Assembly (NCBI RefSeq): GCF_000204055.1
Contig: NW_006768858.1
Coordinates: forward strand, 157,126 to 221,125
Origin: Melampsora larici-populina 98AG31
Lineage: Eukaryota > Basidiomycota > Pucciniomycetes > Pucciniales > Melampsoraceae
DNA length: 64,000 bases
Direction: 5' to 3'
In this document: piece after piece, positions 1 to 12,368 of the stretch
How positions within the stretch are numbered: the stretch's first letter is position 1
How the letters are laid out: every line of letters starts with the position of its first letter
Translations under genes and position numbers: made by a program
Notes under the pieces: generated by a model
Told to the model about the DNA's origin: nothing
Database searches by the model: none
The model's input: only the letters and a program-made list of their open reading frames with translations

Positions 1-3
1 CTT

Positions 4-1022
4 CACACCTCAGCCATAACACTCACGCTATATATGTGCAGCAGGCTGAGTGAATGGGTGGCTATCATGTACATACAGATTTGCTCAGTTATCTGCTCAT
101 CTGGGTAGTTGAATTGTATGTAATACATGCTGTAACTTCTTTCAGCTTGACAGAATCATTACAAAAAATTGTCCACATACACTGACTCAAAGCTTTGGTG
201 TAATTTCATCAACTAAATTTCATCTGACATCTGTTTTGTTACTGACAAATGGCTTTAAGAGTATTGCCTGAGTAGCTATGGAGGTATATGTAATCAACTT
301 TTGGGACAGTTTTGTCAAATTGAAAAATTTCACATGAGGTATCAGATGAGATTTACTTATTTGAATGAGCAGACAAATGAGCAGACCTGTATGTACATGA
401 CACTGCCAGAGTAAAGTTGTGTTGTCCAAGTCTGGAACTTTTCTCAATCACAGATCTCATTCACATCTTGTTTACAAGTTTTCCTTGAGTACTCACTTTA
501 ATCACTTTGTCCCCACTGAGCTCCTTTGTTTTTTCTAGACAATGTGGATCATGGACAAAGATCCTTCTAGAAAACCTTTGACTAGTAAGTAAAACACACC
601 GTCTGTATTTCTGAAGATTTGTCACAAACAGTCAGTGTTACCTAACATTGTTGGTGAGCAGCCTATATGACAGTGAAAGAACAATGCCTCTGGGGACATA
701 TTGGAAGTGTTGAAATAAATATATAACAAAAGACTAGAAAGATAATCTCAGACAAGACACAGGACCACAGGTGATTTGAAAGAGACTTTTGTATGTTGTA
801 TATACGAAACACGTAAACCAATTGGCAGGGTAGCTTGAGGGAAGCTTTTAAACCTAATGTGAACAAGTTTTGAACAAGATTGGCAATTGGGAAAAGTTGT
901 AGACTTGGACACCACAACTTTGCTCAATTGGGCTTCAAATTCATTCATTCCTGTGGTGTGATAGCCACCTATTTACTCAGTCTGCTGCGCACATGTAGTG
1001 TGGGTATCATGGATCAGGTGTG
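4..1022. mobile_element. ~1.0 kb element with imperfect terminal inverted repeats
   Basis: The left end starts CACACCT and the right end finishes AGGTGTG. About 60 bp at each end are imperfect inverted copies; the shared core reads GCAGCAGRCTGAGTRAATRGG followed by TGGCTAT. No protein is recognisable inside, so it looks like a non-autonomous DNA transposon. The first ~150 bp are clearly related to a second, truncated copy near 54.6 kb. The target duplication cannot be judged because the left flank is only three bases. The superfamily is not assigned. Confidence 0.65.
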
Positions 1023-1090
1023 CAGTGGTAGATCCTTTTATGACAAACTATACTCTTAATCATTTTCCCATTCCCTCTTTGTATAAAATG

Positions 1091-1402
1091 TTTACAGTGT
1101 CTTATCAATCCACTCTTCAGAAACAGGTCCACATCTTTTTTCCAATTGTAAATCAACACTAGCCAACATTAAATCTATGTTTTGATTTTCATCAAAACTT
1201 GTTCCTTCTGATTTCATATCCGTCTTGCTTCTCTCATGTATGGGTTGACTTGAAAACTAAACCCCAGACGGAACTTGTCAGTATTTGATTTGGTTGATAG
1301 AAACTTAGAGATTCAGAAAATGCTTGAGAATATCACAAAGAGCACATTACCTGGTCCTTCCTGATAATTTCTTACTTGGGTTTAGATTTAGATCAGATAT
1401 AT
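1091..1402 (-). pseudogene. Relic of the 3' end of the neighbouring A-T-R synthetase gene
   Basis: This stretch is roughly 85% identical by eye to the last exon, last intron and end of the penultimate exon of the intact A-T-R gene whose stop is at 5380. The end of the penultimate exon has lost bases before the splice donor, which shifts the frame. Nothing upstream of this exon is preserved, so only the C-terminal tail is present. Its left end lies ~70 bp from the TIR element. It is evidence for an ancestral duplication of the A-T-R gene. Confidence 0.8.
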
Positions 1403-2858
1403 CTTGTTTTTGACTTATGAATTCATTTATTTGAGATTGGCACATATATCATCAACATACGTTGAATTGTAAAATGAACAACTCGAAGTCACTGGCTCTT
1501 TCAAAAATTATTCAGCATGAGATGATGTATGAAGATGTGTTGAAGTAGGAATCAGATGCTGCTTATCGGCATCGTGGGTACTTAGAGACTCCCCCAGTAC
1601 ACCGTAAATATGATGGCACAGTGGGCTCCATGAACACTTGAAGCCAAGAGATGAAAAGAGAACGCTCTTCTCACCCATGCAGATGGCCTATCGTCCTTCT
1701 CCCTCGGTTGTATCGGTTTACATATCTATAGTTGCTTCAGCAGTGATTTTGAATTCGGGGTGTGACTGAATCACCGTGTTGTTGGCGGAATGACGTAGGT
1801 CACTGGGAGTTGAAGTCGACCCATGAAGTCCTCTGCTTTGCGAGCAACTTCCTCATTGTGGTGGCCGCCGGTGTGTGCCGCAATGCAAAACTGAAGGCAG
1901 CTCGACTGGATGGTTCGAAGAGGCCATTGCCTGAACGTCGGCAGTTTTTGAAATATTGCCAAACTACTGTAAACTAGAACGAGAATGTGTGAGCGGCATC
2001 GACAAAGGTTGTGAAGATTGTTCTTGCACTTCAAATCTGATCAAATTGACTGATTACTTGATTTCGAAGGACTCAGCAGCGGCTTATGTGGTGACCCAGT
2101 TCAATTCAGAATGGAGCCGGAGCAATAGCAGCTACGCTTTAGCAATAGGAGTGATGGCGATTTGGGCAATCCGCAACAGATCAGGCGGCTAGTGAGGATC
2201 ACGATTTGTGGTTTGCTGAGCCAGAAGTGATGCAAATCCTCGACTGGGTGATCGATGATGGTCATATTCGAGCAAAGTACTTTCCTTGAGGAAGCCGGGT
2301 GGCGACTAAGCAGCTCGACTGAACCCTCAAACCTGACGCTTGGATTGGGTCAATGACGGTGCGCGCGCCGAGTGATGGTCATTTTGGCGATATCGATAGT
2401 TCGAGCGGCTACTCGGGAGTGGTGATGTATTTTTTGCTTAGCCAGAAGAGATACGAATCCTCGAATGAAAGATTGATAGTGGTCGACTTGTGGCAAGGTG
2501 CCTGGATCAAGGAACGCAGGTGTTGACCAAGCTAGTGACGCGCGCGACAGGAACAATTCCTCTTGCCACATTTTTGCAATTCTCAAAACAACTGGAGATG
2601 CAAAAACCTTATAAAATGCCATCACTCGTTGCAAATTATCCTCATCCATCATCCTCTTCTTCTAACTCCAAACTTTCAAAAATATCATCCACTGCTTCCC
2701 TTCCGAGCACCATCTACCAATTTTTCCCCAACTTCCATTCCAACCACAATATCCTTTCCTCTAATCCTTCATCCTTCATCTTTTGATCTTGACACTCCTC
2801 CTCGCTCATCTATCACCTCACCTTTCTACACCGTCTCCTAACCACACTCTCCAGAACC
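1403..2858. other. Intergenic region and leader of the serine-rich gene
   Basis: Several short overlapping ORFs exist on both strands between 1762 and 2652, but none shows a recognisable domain or a consistent exon pattern. From about 2630 the + strand becomes pyrimidine-rich with many CATC/CTTC runs, as expected for the promoter and leader of the gene starting at 2859. No RNA gene was seen. Confidence 0.5.
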
Positions 2859-4574
2859 ATGTCTTACCTCTCTCTCGGTCTTAACTTGCCCGCGATGTTC
2901 TTGATGAACCCTTTGTGTGTGTTCAAAAAGGTTGCAGTCTCTCAGTCACCACAGGTAAATCATTCTTTTCACTCCAGTGTTTTCGACAAGATCCCATTGC
3001 TGACACTCATCTTCACAGGCTGCTTATGATGCTTTGCTCGTCAGACTTCATTCTAACCAAAAACTTATCACAGGCACTTCTTTCTCAACTGAAGAGGTAC
3101 GTCTTTACGTTTTTCTACCATCTCCTCCAATGTCGATTTCTGATATCACATATTGCCTTTATTTTCTAAGATGTCAATCGCATCTCCCGTTCAGCGAGAG
3201 CTCGCAATTTGTGCGGCCGCCTTGACTACTATCAATGCTGACGAGTCCATGCCGACACACTCTATCGAATCTACATGGTCGTTCGACGTATCGGCCACTG
3301 ATTCGCCTGTTCTCAGTCTCGCATCCATGTCCCGCGACTCAACGACCTCTTTTGGCCGAACCAATGAATCCGAGTTATCCTTTTGTAGTGAGGCCGAAGG
3401 ACAAACTCATCCCGACGAGTCTTTCCAGCATCAGAGTGATCATTCTTGTCTTGACTTGAGTTTTGACGTGGAAGCCTCATTTGGTGATCGTCACACATCG
3501 GTCCATTTCGACAAGGAATTTGATTTCGAGACCTCATTTCAAGCGGAAAACTACTCTTCAATCAACGAGTACTGTTTGCCTGAACATTCTCTCCAACTTC
3601 AGTCGGTCTGCCTTCAGACATCATCTTCTACAATCGCAAATTTCTCCCAAAACGAAATTCCTCACCTTCAAATTTACAATCAAATGCTTGAAGATCTACT
3701 TGGCTTTTCTCCCATCGACTCTTCCGAACCTCCTCAAATGTCCTCCAGTTCACGATTACCGTCCTCGCTCACATCCGCAACTCCCAAAATTTGTGATTCA
3801 ATTGATTCCGTATCTCAAGAAAACATTGAATCTCACTTAGAAAACTTTATAAGGAGCTTCTGTTCACGGTCTGAGCTCTCTTTTGGTGATCACAATGATC
3901 ATTTTGATCTCGATCTCAGTATTGAAGGCGAAGAATCATTTGGTGACCTCAATCTCTCTGTACATATGGACAACGAGTTCAATGTGGAATTGTCTTTCGG
4001 AGGGAAGTTCCACTACAATCTTGAGGAATCTTTTTACGTCCATGAAGCGATTGATTCGAGCATCACAGCACCTTCCCCTGCCGAGCCTCTTGCTGAGGGG
4101 GAAACTCCTCAGCTCGAGATCTACAATCAGATGCTGCAGGAACTGCTCGGTTGCTCAGATCTGAATTCTCTCGACTCAACCTCAACACCTCCAACCACAA
4201 GTACTCGATTGATTCCATCCACGGCAAACAAGACTTTCATCAAACCCCGTCATTGTAGATCAGATTCATCTGATCTTGAAACTCTTTGTTCTTCGAGGAG
4301 CGTGTCCTTTAAATCCCCACCACCCAAATTTGTTACATGTGATTCATGCGGACCTTCTCCGGATCCAGAGAAGCCGACAAATTTTCTTCAATCACCATTG
4401 GATCTTCTAGAAAAGCCTTTCAACTCGATACTGATCACGGATGAACTCATAGAAGTGGAAACACAACATTTTGCTCATGCTGATCAAAGTCTTGACATTG
4501 ACACATTCTTGAGGCTCATGGACCTGGATCATTCATTTGGCTTGGAGATCAATCTAGATCTTGAAACATATTAA
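2859..4574 (+). CDS. Serine-rich acidic protein with a duplicated internal module, function unknown
   Basis: I read three exons (2859-2954, 3019-3096, 3171-4574), all phase 0, giving about 525 residues. The first two exons encode a hydrophobic-to-basic N-terminus; the large exon is rich in Ser, Asp and Glu. A module occurs twice: first a stretch alternating SFD/SFGD with acidic residues, then PHLQIYNQMLEDLLG in copy one and PQLEIYNQMLQELLG in copy two, each followed by a Ser/Pro/Thr linker. A CDSCG motif lies near residue 455. There is no clear membrane segment. The amphipathic QIYNQML-type helix might be a protein-binding motif, but that is inference. I do not recognise the family. A decayed paralogue on the same strand lies beyond the A-T-R gene. 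The exon structure is well supported by consensus splice sites. Confidence 0.75.
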
Positions 4575-5379
4575 ATTCATCACAAACAGTCTGATGTTGA
4601 TGGTCTTCATAAGACTTGACATATTATCTACTCTTATTCTAAAAAAAGTCCAAACATTTTCTTTCTCAATTTCTTTCACAATACATTTCATAACTATCTA
4701 TTTCATTTTATTTTTGCATTCTCTTTTTTTCTCTTTCCCTTTTTTCTTTTTATCATTTTCTTTTGTCTACTGAAACTTCTGTACTTGAAATAAAAAAACA
4801 CTATTCAATAAAAAACAAAGTCTATCAATAAAGATAGTGAGAGAGTGAGAGAGCCACAACCATCTACATGTCCATATTGCCTTGCTTATACATGTGTAAG
4901 ACTTTTCAAAGAAGCAGAAGTCTATCTCAGTTGAAGCTCATCATGTAGCACTCCAGTCTCACCGGCACAATTGTATGCCCTGTAACTGTACAGTGACAAG
5001 TGTGAATGCATACAAAAAACTCTTACTCTTCTTTGATGACAAATTTGAAAACTGGATTGCATAACCATCCAAGGTGCATACAGAAAGACTTCCTTCAAAA
5101 TGATGTGATTGTTTGGATTAGACTGCAGTCTGACATACTGTAAATCTATAACTCATGAAGCTAGAGATACATCATATGAATATAGATACATTACATGTGA
5201 TTCTTCCCTCCTCACCAAAACTAATCCTACAAAGCAATCAAAGCAACTATCATCACTTCCTAGAACTAAAAGTAGTACAAGAAAAGTGGATTTCAATTCA
5301 AGAAGCAACACTTGGAAAACAAATAGAAACCAAAATCTCATCCTAGCATATATGGAGGTTTTATTCAGATTACTGAACT
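4575..5379. other. Convergent 3' untranslated regions
   Basis: This is the space between two tail-to-tail genes. It holds a T/C-rich tract (about 4640-4765) and A-rich stretches with AATAAA-like motifs near 4787 and 4807, probable 3' end signals of the + strand gene. The ORFs at 5109-5408 lie within or opposite this spacer and show no domain. No further gene is visible. Confidence 0.5.
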
Positions 5380-8300
5380 TCATGATGGAAACAATTCCAT
5401 GGCACTAATGAACATATCAATCCACTCTTCAGAAATAGGTCCACATCTTTTTTCCAATTGTAAATCAATATTAGCCAAAGTTGAATCTATGTTTTGATTT
5501 TCATGAAAACTTGTTCCTTCTGGTTTCATATCCATCTTGCTTTTTTCATGTATGCGTTGACTCGAAAACTAAACCCCAGACGGAACTTATTAGTATTCAA
5601 TTTGACACTTGGAGATTCAGAAAATGCTTGAGAATGTCAAGAAGACAACTTTACCTGGTCCTTCCACATCCCTAATAATTTCTTACTTGGGTTCAGATTT
5701 AGATCAGATTCGCTTTCATCAAGCTTCTCTAACCATTTCAAACTATCAACAACTTCTACGTTAATTGACTCATCACGTTGTTTGACTTGTTTTTGAACCA
5801 TTTTTACAATATCGTTCCATGGAACAGTTGTATTAGGATTGAAAAGATGGTATACTGTTGCTCCCTTATCTTCATTTCTCTTTGAACTAATTTGATCCTC
5901 CACTTCATCAAGAAAGTTATCGTGAGGTCCGGAAATTCGAGCACATATCACTACGTCTTCTACGATCGCCTGCGCGCATACATCGACTGGTAGCCAGGAT
6001 GGATGCTAAAAATGTAACAGAAGTGATGAGCCGCAGTTCTGACCAAGAAAACGTGGCTATGTGTCTACGCAACTTACTCTATCAAGCAGTGGAAGGCAAC
6101 CCGTGAATCTGCAACTAGAAATCAAGAGTGGCCAATACTGAGAAGTTCGTTCGTATATCAAGCAACGAGAAATCAAATTTCATCAAGTATTGATCGTCAG
6201 TAGGTACCCAGATCCTATTATGGAAGGGGATGGCCATCTTTAAACAATAAACTTACCTCTGTTTTATTCCAAACCCCAGTCTCAAGATCTCCACACAATT
6301 GTCCAATTCTCAAGACGGTGACCTCAACCTGCGATCTTTGCAAACCAATTTTTTTACAACCTACCTTTCCAAACTCGTCACAGATTTCTTCTGCTACCCA
6401 TTTAGACTGAGCATAACCAATTTCTACCGCCCGATTGGGATCATGGGTGATAATTTCTCTTGCCAGTCCATCGGGATCCTCATTACATGATTTTGTGTTT
6501 GAAACAGATGATAACGAGGAGCATAATATAAACTTTGATGGCAGAACAGCTTCTGCTTGTTGATGGACCGCATCAGTGGACTTCGCCAATCTTCCAAGCA
6601 GGTTTAGCAAGCTTTGTAAACCTGCAGACGTAAAATAAGTTTTACAAGGTGAAATGTCAGTTTTCGCTTCTCAATCAGCTTAGAGCATTAATACATCCCA
6701 GTAGATAAAGAGAGATTTCAAAAACACAAAACCAATCTACCGAGATTTTATTCACCTTTTAAGTTTTCCCTCTCAAAGCTTGGTAATGGTTTCAAAAAAT
6801 CGACCATCCAAGCCGCATGAATGATCACAAACTGATTTGCGTCCGTAGTAAATTTAATATCTTCATCGCTTATTCCCAGTCCGTTTTTACTTAAATCGAA
6901 CCGTAAGAAACGTAATCTCTTCTCGTTTTCCGAAAGGTGTTGTGTCGAGATCCTACGACTTTCAAAGGATTCGAAGACTCTATCCCTAGCGTTCCTTCCA
7001 TCCGTTGTTCTTACGAGACAAATAACTTCGCGTATCTCATTCTCTGGCCTTTCTAATAGTTTTTTAAGTATATGAGCACCGAGGCTTCCAGTAGCGCCGG
7101 TCAAAAGCTACCATTGATAGGCAAAATCAGACACAAAATCAGACAAAGCAGAACAAACTTGTTATCCTATGGCATTTATACTTGTATGAGCAAAGACAGA
7201 CTTACAACAGTGACACCACTACCTCTACCGTTATCTCCATCCTGAACGGGAAGGCGAGGGAGAGGTGGAAGTATTTCAAAACTGCTATATTTCTGCACTA
7301 GAGATCTCATCAGATCGTGGTCATGGCCCTTATCATTAATCACTCTAGACTGTTCCAAGTTGGCATTTCCTTTCAAGTTGATGAAGTAATTCTTCAATCT
7401 GGGGAATAATAGTATCAATTTGGTATATTGAGTTCCAATGATACTCCAAAATTAAATCATCCAGGAATACTCACTTTGACACAGTTGGATATTCGTAGAC
7501 AAAGTTCATCGGAAGTGACTGAGCATCAAGGTTGAAGATCTTCATCAAATCGAAACAGAATCAAGGCGAAAAAGATCAAAAGAGGTAAGAAAAGATTGAA
7601 GTTGAACAATGATATTTTTGCGAAAAAAAGACAGATAATTCAGGGACAAACTCTTTGCAGGGACATCTTGATTCGAATTGATTTCAATGAGTTCAAACCA
7701 AATTCGAATAGATCTTGATCGTCATCTTTCAAAGCCATAGAAGCTTGACGGCTGTTCAAACTCTGATCTTCAGCTGTCAGATCGAACAAAGCCTCTGTGA
7801 CTGTTTCTTTGATTAATTTCTTCAGTTCTTCTTCATCGAGTGTTTGGTAATCTAGTTTCATGTCTAGATCCTTCGAAGACATATGAGTAGAGGAATATAA
7901 ACCATCAATTTTATCGAGGTATAAATCATTTATCTGTTTCCTTTGTTTCAATCCTTTACTACTTGTAGGCCAAGGATCAATTCCAGCTTCAAGAAAAATG
8001 ACCATCTCAGGCCAAATTTGAGCAAAACTAGGTAGTTGACGATTAACCTTCTCTAATAATTTATTCCATCTTCCTTTCCAATTGTCTAATTTTCCAAAAT
8101 CTGAAACTAATAATACTACTAAACCACAATGAGTACGACGAGAACCAAATATCAAAGATGAGGAAACCAAATCAGATTCTTCTTGCAAGATCTCTTCTGC
8201 TAAATTGGGATTCAACTTTTCCCCGTTGGACTTTCAAGATTGGTTCGATAATGTATGTAGATGTATGATTGATTTGAAACCACAAGAATGAGAGATCCTT

Positions 8301-10167
8301 CAGTTAAGTCTATCCTAAAATCAGATGCATTTTAGATATATATAGACTCACTAAGACAATAATATCATCTCCTCTTCCAAGATACCTCCACGTCCTGGGT
8401 TTGCTTGAGTGTGGTTCAAATAAATCACCAGTAGCAAAATCGCCATTGGGAATGTTATGAACAGCCTGATAGGCATTCAAATGGAGCTCATCATGTGAAT
8501 ACAATATTAAAACAAAGATTGAATTAAAATATGACATTCTCACCATTTGTGGCCATCCTTTTTTGATGATCAATTCATAGGTCGAATCGTCGATCTTTTG
8601 AAACGTTCTTGTCTTGTCTCCAATTGGTGTCAATGGCTCTCGTAACCAGTTCCAATCTTTGTCACTTTCGAAATCTCTATAAGAGCTCAAAAGAACTTGA
8701 ACCGAAAATCATGATCACCAAATTATATAAGTCATATCAGCGATAAATAAAATTTTACAATTCAGTACACAGTTCATTAAAATCTTACATCCTGATTCAC
8801 TGCTTCCATATCTGGACGCCAAATTGATACCTTCCCTCACAAGTTCATCACCAATTGTATCTTCTAAGGAAGCCCCACCAAAACAAACATATTTCATCGT
8901 TTGAAGTAATGCGATGCCATCAGGATTTGATTTAATAAGACGTAATATATATGGTACTGTTAAAAAAGTATTGATTTGGTGGACATTTGAGACATTTTTC
9001 TGAGTTTGTCCAATTGATTTAGCACAAACTTGAATAGATTTATAAATGTTATCAAAAGTGATAGGTAATGAATCTAAAGCAAAGAAACATATAGGATCAA
9101 GAGAATTTAAAGATCTAAATAAATCCGAAAATCCACCATGATATAATGGTGTAGTACAAAATGAAGAAGTCCCTTCATTTAATGTTGTTGGTAAATTGGA
9201 TGTCAAATATTCATGTAAAGTATTGATCGGTTTGGGTAATCCAGTTGTACCAGAAGAGTGAAAGATCACGGCGTTCCTAGATCCTTCTTCTTCGTAAGAG
9301 ATCCAACGCTTAGGTTCGGGTATTTCCTCGGTCAGGTCGTTTGGGTTTATTGAAGTCACTCCATAAGAAAGGTTGACGATTTCCACACCTGTAAGTGTTT
9401 TGCGCAACTCGTCGAGTTTGATGGAATTAGATTCAAAAACAAGCAGATGACTTGAATGCGTTTCTTTGAGCAGGTGATTGACATGCTCGGTCGGTAACTG
9501 GGGACTGAAAAGTAGCGGAAGGGCCAAAGTTTTACATGAAGGTAATCAAGAAAAGACAAATTTTAGATTCGGTTGATTCAGAGTGTGATCAAAGATGCAT
9601 TCGAACAACATCAAGGTAAACTGATCATGAATTCCACATACGCTAATAATAAGATGGTAAGACCCAGTCTGAAACAAGCCAAAACGGTGATAAGGAAATC
9701 TGGACCTGATTCCGCTAACAACCCGATGGTGAATTGTTCGGATCCATTAGATTGAGTTCGAAGAGGTAAAGAAGTGTGTGAAGCAAGGTAATTCGCAAAT
9801 CGATTTGAAGCAAGCTGGAGTAATCGAAAAGCTGTTCAAACGCAGATGAAAAATAAAGACACTACACATGAGTAAAGCACCTCGACTAGACGAAGGGACA
9901 CAGAGCGAAATCTGATTAAAGAGTTGACTTACTAAAATATAAGACACCTTCAGATTCAGTACACCATCCTGAGGCAGATTTAGGGTATTTCGTGGTTAAA
10001 GGAAATCCAACGATAATAAAATCTGGATGGTTCACGCTGTGCAGGTCAATGAGATGATTGACGGAGAAAGTAGGATTAGATTGAAATTGATTGTAAGCGT
10101 GAGCAAGATCTAATGTGATGAAAGGTGATGGTACAGAATCATCAAAAGTTTTATTTTCCGTCATCAT
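5380..10167 (-). CDS. NRPS-like A-T-R enzyme: adenylation, carrier and thioester-reductase domains
   Basis: Thirteen exons join in frame, 5' to 3': 10167-9933, 9831-9642, 9504-8789, 8695-8544, 8465-8352, 8230-7652, 7539-7475, 7398-7206, 7107-6756, 6621-6257, 6137-6078, 6005-5655, 5568-5380, about 1186 residues. The AMP-binding domain has HSSGTTGLPKP (~222), RYGSSESG (~372), TGDL (~443), YLGRGDD (~460) and SSKGLKQRK (~557). A carrier domain carries DLFEFGLNSLKS, with the phosphopantetheine serine near 648. The C-terminal reductase has the Rossmann motif TGATGSLG (~751) and YAQSK (~934). Such enzymes load a carboxylic acid as a thioester and release it reductively with NAD(P)H; the substrate is unknown. 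An in-frame upstream ATG at 10272 is an alternative start. Length and domain order are normal, so it looks intact. Confidence 0.9.
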
Positions 10168-10879
10168 GAGCGACGATGATGAAAAAAAAGATGATTTAAG
10201 GAATGATGAAGCAGCTTGAACCTTTCCCTTTGGTTCAAGGAGGTTTGATAATTTTACCGATATCCTAATCAAAAGGCATATCGAATAGTTAAATCGAGAA
10301 GAGGTATATGACTGCTAATCGACTATCTTTCCATTCTCATGATCCACCGCACCCTTTGCTTAGATTACCTTCGTTATACCCTGATCGAATTTGTAAAAAC
10401 CTTATCAACAATCACAGTCATCAACTCAACTCAATTTTGACTTTATGAATCGACCACTGCGCAAACACCCTTGGACATTGCGACGATCAAAAAGCCCGAG
10501 ATCGGATGCACAAACAATCCAGGTGGGCTTAATCGATTCAAAGAGACTGGAACTTCGATACATACATATTTGATGCGTATTGGTGAGTATGGCGCGTTTT
10601 CAGTTATTGGTTTGTCTTGAAAAATAGGCATGAATGGACTTTAAATGGAAGAGATATTGTTTCTGAATTGACTCATCGATCTCACCTTACGGTGGAGCTC
10701 TTTTACATTTGGTAGGTCGCTGAAGGTCGCTGACTTGCGGTGTTGATTCTTGAAGTAGGAAGCGGAAGGACCATTTGTGCCGTGCCTAAATGTCAGTAAG
10801 GTAAATACAGTCTGGTCAGTCGCAATGACGTCATGAATTCAACCTCGAAAGCTCACTTGATCTAAGACTAGACAAACAA
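10168..10879. other. Upstream region of the A-T-R gene
   Basis: This is the probable promoter of the A-T-R gene, reading leftward. A small ORF at 10443-10631 on the minus strand has no recognisable domain. From about 10880 the sequence becomes recognisable as the decayed serine-rich paralogue on the + strand. No other feature was seen. Confidence 0.45.
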
Positions 10880-12120
10880 CTTCATCCTGATCAGTGCCTC
10901 GACTATTCTTTTGAGGTTCAGGATGAGGCAAAATTGGTCCAAGGTATCAATTTATGTAGTGCTGTCAGCCTGTACCTCTTTCTCAAGAGGACACCCCGCA
11001 CTTTGAGGTCCATAACCAAATGTTACTCAACCTATCCAGATTCTCTGAAATCATTTCTTTTGAATCAAATCCAACACCTTCCATTTCATCCGAACCTTGA
11101 CCACCTATATCTACAATATACTCACCCAGTGATTTGACCCGTAGCATTTCTTACAATCACCTCAATGTGGCTTCAGGACCTTACACCTTGTCGAAGATTG
11201 GGGTCAAAAATCATTTGAATCTCACATTGGAAATATTAGCCTCTTGTTACAAAATTCTTTCGAGTATGAGGATGAGCATTTTGATATTTCTCTGAATTTC
11301 AACCCAGAAGTACATAACTTTTGTTGACTGTCACGTCTCTGTTCATTAGGACGGACAGTTTGATCTCGCAACCTCTTTTGAGCTCAAAGGTTATCTTCAT
11401 TCCAAAATGGTCCATGGTCTTGAAGCTTCTTTCAATGTTGACAATTCTGTGCAATTCTCCGGACCACAAGTCAATCATCTCCGGTGGAAGTTCATCTCAA
11501 CACTCTTTCTCTTGACAAAATCCCGAATTTTGACATTTACACTCAAATGTTGCAAGATCGACCTGGCTTTTCTCAGATCATTGATCACGCCTCGACTTCA
11601 CAGTATTCAAATCCTCCGGTGACACTTTGATCTGAAGCAGATATGAGCTCCATTAAGTATCAAACTTCAGAATCGTCTGAATGTGGTGGTGCATCAAGAT
11701 TTTTGCAATCTAATTCCAGACAGTGTGAATCTTTTTGACCACAAAAATGGAACAAATGTTTGACCATTCTCGTGATTCTCTCTTATAAGCCAAAGATTCA
11801 GAAAAATTGAAGACTTCTTCACATACTGTGTTTCTCTTTGCTTTGTTTCCTTGCACTTTCATTTTTCATTTTGTAAATTGGATTTATCAACACCGTGTTA
11901 TGACTACTCTAAAGGCACATCACATTCACCTTGAATGGCCCCTCTCATTGATTGTGTTCAGCATCGTCAGTGATTTTGTCAATCTTCAATGCCAATGTAA
12001 GAACTCTTTGAGACCTGAAAATTTTACTACACATTCCTCCTCAAAAGATTCTCCAAAGCAATCGTGCAATCATCCATGAAGCTCTTTGAACTTTTCAAAC
12101 AGCTTCAAATTTGCGATCAG
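10880..12120 (+). pseudogene. Decayed paralogue of the serine-rich duplicated-module protein
   Basis: Two module remnants are readable. TPHFEVHNQMLLNLSRFSE (about 11,000) matches PQLEIYNQMLQELLG of the intact gene. Further on, DGQFDLATSFELKG (about 11,340) with IPNFDIYTQMLQDRPG (about 11,530) matches the second module. The frame changes between these blocks and several stops fall inside, including near 11,630 and 11,740. A possible trace of the CDSCG region (ICDQCG) is found near 12,110. The order of modules is the same as in the intact copy, so this is a full-length duplicate that has decayed rather than a fragment. It is on the same strand as the intact gene, with the A-T-R gene between them. 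Confidence 0.75.
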
Positions 12121-12368
12121 TGTGGTTGTTTAGGTTTAGGGTTAAGTCTAAGTCAAAACCGTTTCATCCCCGAAAAGCCCCGCACCTCGGAAGACAATAC
12201 TCATTATAAGCATGTGGACAGAACGTATCACTATAGGCAGATCCCAACAATCGAACTGGATTGGTACTGATCGACTGAATCCTCTTCAACGTCTCCTCAA
12301 CACCAACCTCTCTACTTCCCCAATCTCAATCAAGCAATCAATTTCTTACATCCGACGCATAGAATACG

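Noticed and set aside
1762..2652. Cluster of short overlapping ORFs on both strands
   Set aside because: No domain, no coherent exon chain and no similarity among copies in the window.
9640..9646. GC-AG intron donor in the A-T-R gene at TTA|GCGTATGT
   Set aside because: Moving the junction two bases gives a canonical GTATGT donor and the expected LLLAPQ protein sequence.
12130..12150. TTTAGGTTTAGGGTTAAG as an internal telomeric repeat
   Set aside because: Too short and imperfect; chance occurrence in AT-rich DNA is enough.
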